64,000 bases of DNA, taken from NCBI RefSeq assembly GCF_900105595.1, contig NZ_LT629784.1, positions 2,108,001 to 2,172,000 on the forward strand. Direction: 5' to 3'. The position numbers and the translations under genes are program-made. Every line of letters begins with the position of its first letter. The stretch's first letter is position 1. Under the pieces are notes generated by a model. That model was not told where the DNA came from and did not search any database. It saw only the letters and a program-made list of their open reading frames with translations. Below are positions 62,315-64,000 of this stretch, in pieces. The DNA is from Stappia sp. ES.058 (GTDB taxonomy: Bacteria > Pseudomonadota > Alphaproteobacteria > Rhizobiales > Stappiaceae).

Positions 62315-62349
62315 GGAAACCCCGCGAAGATCGCAGGGTTTCCCTTTTT
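62315..62349. terminator. Hairpin between fabG and acpP
   Basis: Arms GGAAACCCCGCG (62315-62326) and CGCAGGGTTTCC (62332-62343), one mismatch, 5-nt loop. The T-run (62345-62349) follows only on the + strand, while both flanking genes are on the reverse strand. It overlaps the fabG stop region. Confidence 0.5.
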
Positions 62350-63085
62350 ATATCATGGCCATACCGCCATTCACGTGCAGCGTTTCACCGGTCACATAGC
62401 CGGCTTCGTCGCTGGCCAGATAGAGGGCCGCGGCGGCGATTTCATCGGCCCGACCCAGACGCCCTGCCGGAACCGACCCGAGGATCGATTCCTTCTGCTT
62501 GTCAGTCAGCGCATCGGTCATCGGCGTTTCGATGAACCCGGGTGCGATGGTGTTCACGGTCACATTGCGGGCCGCGACCTCTCGCGCCAGGGATTTCGCC
62601 ATCCCGATCATGCCCGCCTTTGCGGCCGCATAATTGGCCTGCCCCGCATTGCCGGTCACGCCCACCACCGACGCAATCCCGATGATGCGGCCGGACCGAC
62701 GCTTCATCATTCCCTTCACCGCGGCGCGGCACAAGCGGAAACCAGCCGTCAGATTGACCTCCAGTACCTGGTCCCACTCCTCGTCCTTCATGCGCATGAA
62801 GATGTTGTCACGGGTGATGCCGGCATTGTTGATCAGGATGTCGAGCTGGCCCATGGCGCTCTCGGCCGCCGGCACCAACGCGTCCACAGCGTCCCGATCC
62901 GACAGATTCGCCGGCAACACATGAACCCGCTCGCCGAGTTCGCCGGCAAGCGCTTCAAGCTTTTCGGCCCGCGTTCCCGACAACGCGACCGTCGCTCCAT
63001 TGGCGTGAAGGGCACGGGCGATGGCCGCGCCAAGCCCTCCGGTTGCTCCCGTGACGAGTGCGGTTTTAGAAGTCAGGTCGAACAT
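62348..63085 (-). CDS. fabG: 3-oxoacyl-ACP reductase
   Basis: A 245-aa short-chain dehydrogenase reducing 3-ketoacyl-ACP with NADPH. The nucleotide-binding motif is VTGATGGLGAAIA, then NNAGITRDNIF. The catalytic Ser is in GIASVVGVTGNAGQ and the YxxxK pair in ANYAAAKAG. It starts MFDLTSKTALVTG at 63085. It lies 44 bp after fabD in the same direction. Confidence 0.97.
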   Translation of the reverse strand: MFDLTSKTALVTGATGGLGAAIARALHANGATVALSGTRAEKLEALAGELGERVHVLPANLSDRDAVDALVPAAESAMGQLDILINNAGITRDNIFMRMKDEEWDQVLEVNLTAGFRLCRAAVKGMMKRRSGRIIGIASVVGVTGNAGQANYAAAKAGMIGMAKSLAREVAARNVTVNTIAPGFIETPMTDALTDKQKESILGSVPAGRLGRADEIAAAALYLASDEAGYVTGETLHVNGGMAMI

Positions 63086-63129
63086 GCCCGCGAAATCCTC
63101 AAATCTGGTGGTCTGGAATACGCACTGTG

Positions 63130-64000
63130 TCAGTTGGACTGCAAACGGTCCATCAACGCATCGATGTCGGCGGCGGTGTTGACGGGCGAGCCGGCCATTT
63201 CCTTTGCGATGCGCTTCACCATTCCGCTCAGAACCTTTCCAGTCCCGATCTCGAAAGCGGTGTCGACACCGGCGTCCGCCATCCACGAGACGGATTCGCG
63301 CCAGCGCACGGTTCCGGTCACCTGCTCGACGAGCCGCTGCCGAATGTCGACCGGATCGCTGATCGGCGCGGCCAGCACATTGGCGACAAGGGGCACCGTC
63401 GGCATCTTCATGTCGACGCCGGCCAAAGCCTCCGCCATCACATCCGCGGCGGGCGACATCAAGGAGCAATGGAACGGTGCGCTGACCGGCAGAAGCACGG
63501 CGCGGCGGGCGCCACGGGCCTTGGCGATCTCTATCGCACGCTCGACGGCGGATTTGTGTCCGGAGACGACAACCTGGCCCGGCGCATTGTCATTCGCCGC
63601 CTCGCAGACCTCGCCACCGGCCGCCTCGCGGGCGACCTCGACGGCGGCGTCAAAATCGAGACCGAGCAGCGCCGCCATGGCGCCCTCGCCTACCGGAACC
63701 GCCTTTTGCATCGCATCGCCGCGAACGCGCAGCAGACGGGCAGCATCGGCGACACTCAGGGCACCGGCTGCGGCAAGCGCGGAATATTCGCCCAGCGAAT
63801 GACCTGCGACGAAGGCCACGGACGCCTTGAGATCGAGGCCCCGCGCCTCGATCACGCGCATGGTCGCGAGGCTTACCGCCATCAGCGCCGGCTGTGCATT
63901 GGCTGTTAGCGTGAGATCACTTTCCGGGCCGTTCCACATGGTTTCGCTGAGCTTCTCGCCAAGCGCGTCGTCGACTTCCTGAAAGACGGCCCGCGCCTCG
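63130..64000 (-). CDS. fabD: Malonyl-CoA:ACP transacylase, N-terminus cut by window edge
   Basis: About 290 residues visible. The reading frame continues upstream to the window edge with ARAVFQEVDDALGEKL, the usual FabD region, so only about 20 N-terminal residues are missing and the ATG at 63939 is internal. The catalytic Ser is in GHSLGEYSAL and His in SAPFHCSLM. It loads malonyl groups onto ACP for elongation. It is followed by fabG and acpP. Confidence 0.95.
   Translation of the reverse strand, partial: EARAVFQEVDDALGEKLSETMWNGPESDLTLTANAQPALMAVSLATMRVIEARGLDLKASVAFVAGHSLGEYSALAAAGALSVADAARLLRVRGDAMQKAVPVGEGAMAALLGLDFDAAVEVAREAAGGEVCEAANDNAPGQVVVSGHKSAVERAIEIAKARGARRAVLLPVSAPFHCSLMSPAADVMAEALAGVDMKMPTVPLVANVLAAPISDPVDIRQRLVEQVTGTVRWRESVSWMADAGVDTAFEIGTGKVLSGMVKRIAKEMAGSPVNTAADIDALMDRLQSN

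Overview
The window looks like a chromosomal segment of a high-GC alphaproteobacterium, most likely Hyphomicrobiales (Rhizobiales). Genus is not decided; a Stappia/Labrenzia-type marine lineage is only a guess. The evidence is gene order: tig-clpP-clpX-lon-hup with flanking tRNAs, a sigma54-type promoter before glnB-glnA, lptF-lptG-lptD-surA-pdxA-rsmA, and gmk/yicC/mltG/fabF/acpP/fabG/fabD. A tandem cold-shock protein coupled to a DUF192 protein points the same way. Most genes are housekeeping; the accessory content lies at 2.2-11.4, 11.4-28.6 and 42-43 kb.

Layout. 1-2.1 kb: DUF192 protein, tandem cold-shock protein, glyoxalase I, tRNA-Glu. 2.2-11.4 kb: a divergent XRE-type regulator and a tightly overlapping operon of a TRAP transporter (dctP, dctQ, dctM), NAD-linked dihydroorotate dehydrogenase (pyrK, pyrD class 1B), an M20-family carbamoyl-amino-acid hydrolase, dihydroorotase, orotate phosphoribosyltransferase and a small orphan. 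Together these could take up orotate, or a relative, and either degrade it via dihydroorotate and N-carbamoylaspartate to aspartate or salvage it to OMP. This is the most interesting system in the window. 12.1-19.2 kb: one giant glycine-rich autotransporter. 19.6-29.5 kb: a SpoIIAA-like protein, a TauD-type dioxygenase, and a reverse-strand operon (aminotransferase, agmatinase-family ureohydrolase, polyamine-type ABC importer, nitrilase-family amidase) divergent from a LysR regulator, with a perfect 11-bp inverted repeat between them. This is probably a guanidino- or polyamine-compound catabolic operon.

29.7-37.5 kb: tRNA-Val, HU, Lon, ClpX, ClpP, trigger factor and tRNA-Leu, i.e. protein folding and quality control. 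37.6-41.8 kb: NAD(P)H-hydrate repair enzyme, a VOC protein, and glnB-glnA behind a -24/-12 promoter. 42.0-43.0 kb: two small AT-richer genes for exported orphan proteins. 43.1-47.8 kb: Tat-exported cyclase-family protein, ABC-F ATPase, methyltransferase, DNA polymerase III chi, and a 39-residue exported microprotein with its own terminator. 47.9-57.5 kb: pepA, then LPS export (lptF, lptG, lptD), SurA-like chaperone, pdxA and rsmA. 57.5-64 kb: gmk, yicC, mltG and the fatty-acid synthesis run fabF-acpP-fabG-fabD, cut by the window edge.

All gene calls rest on reading translations, motifs, start contexts and spacing by eye; no database search was run. Where a start codon had a choice, the reason is given in the entry.
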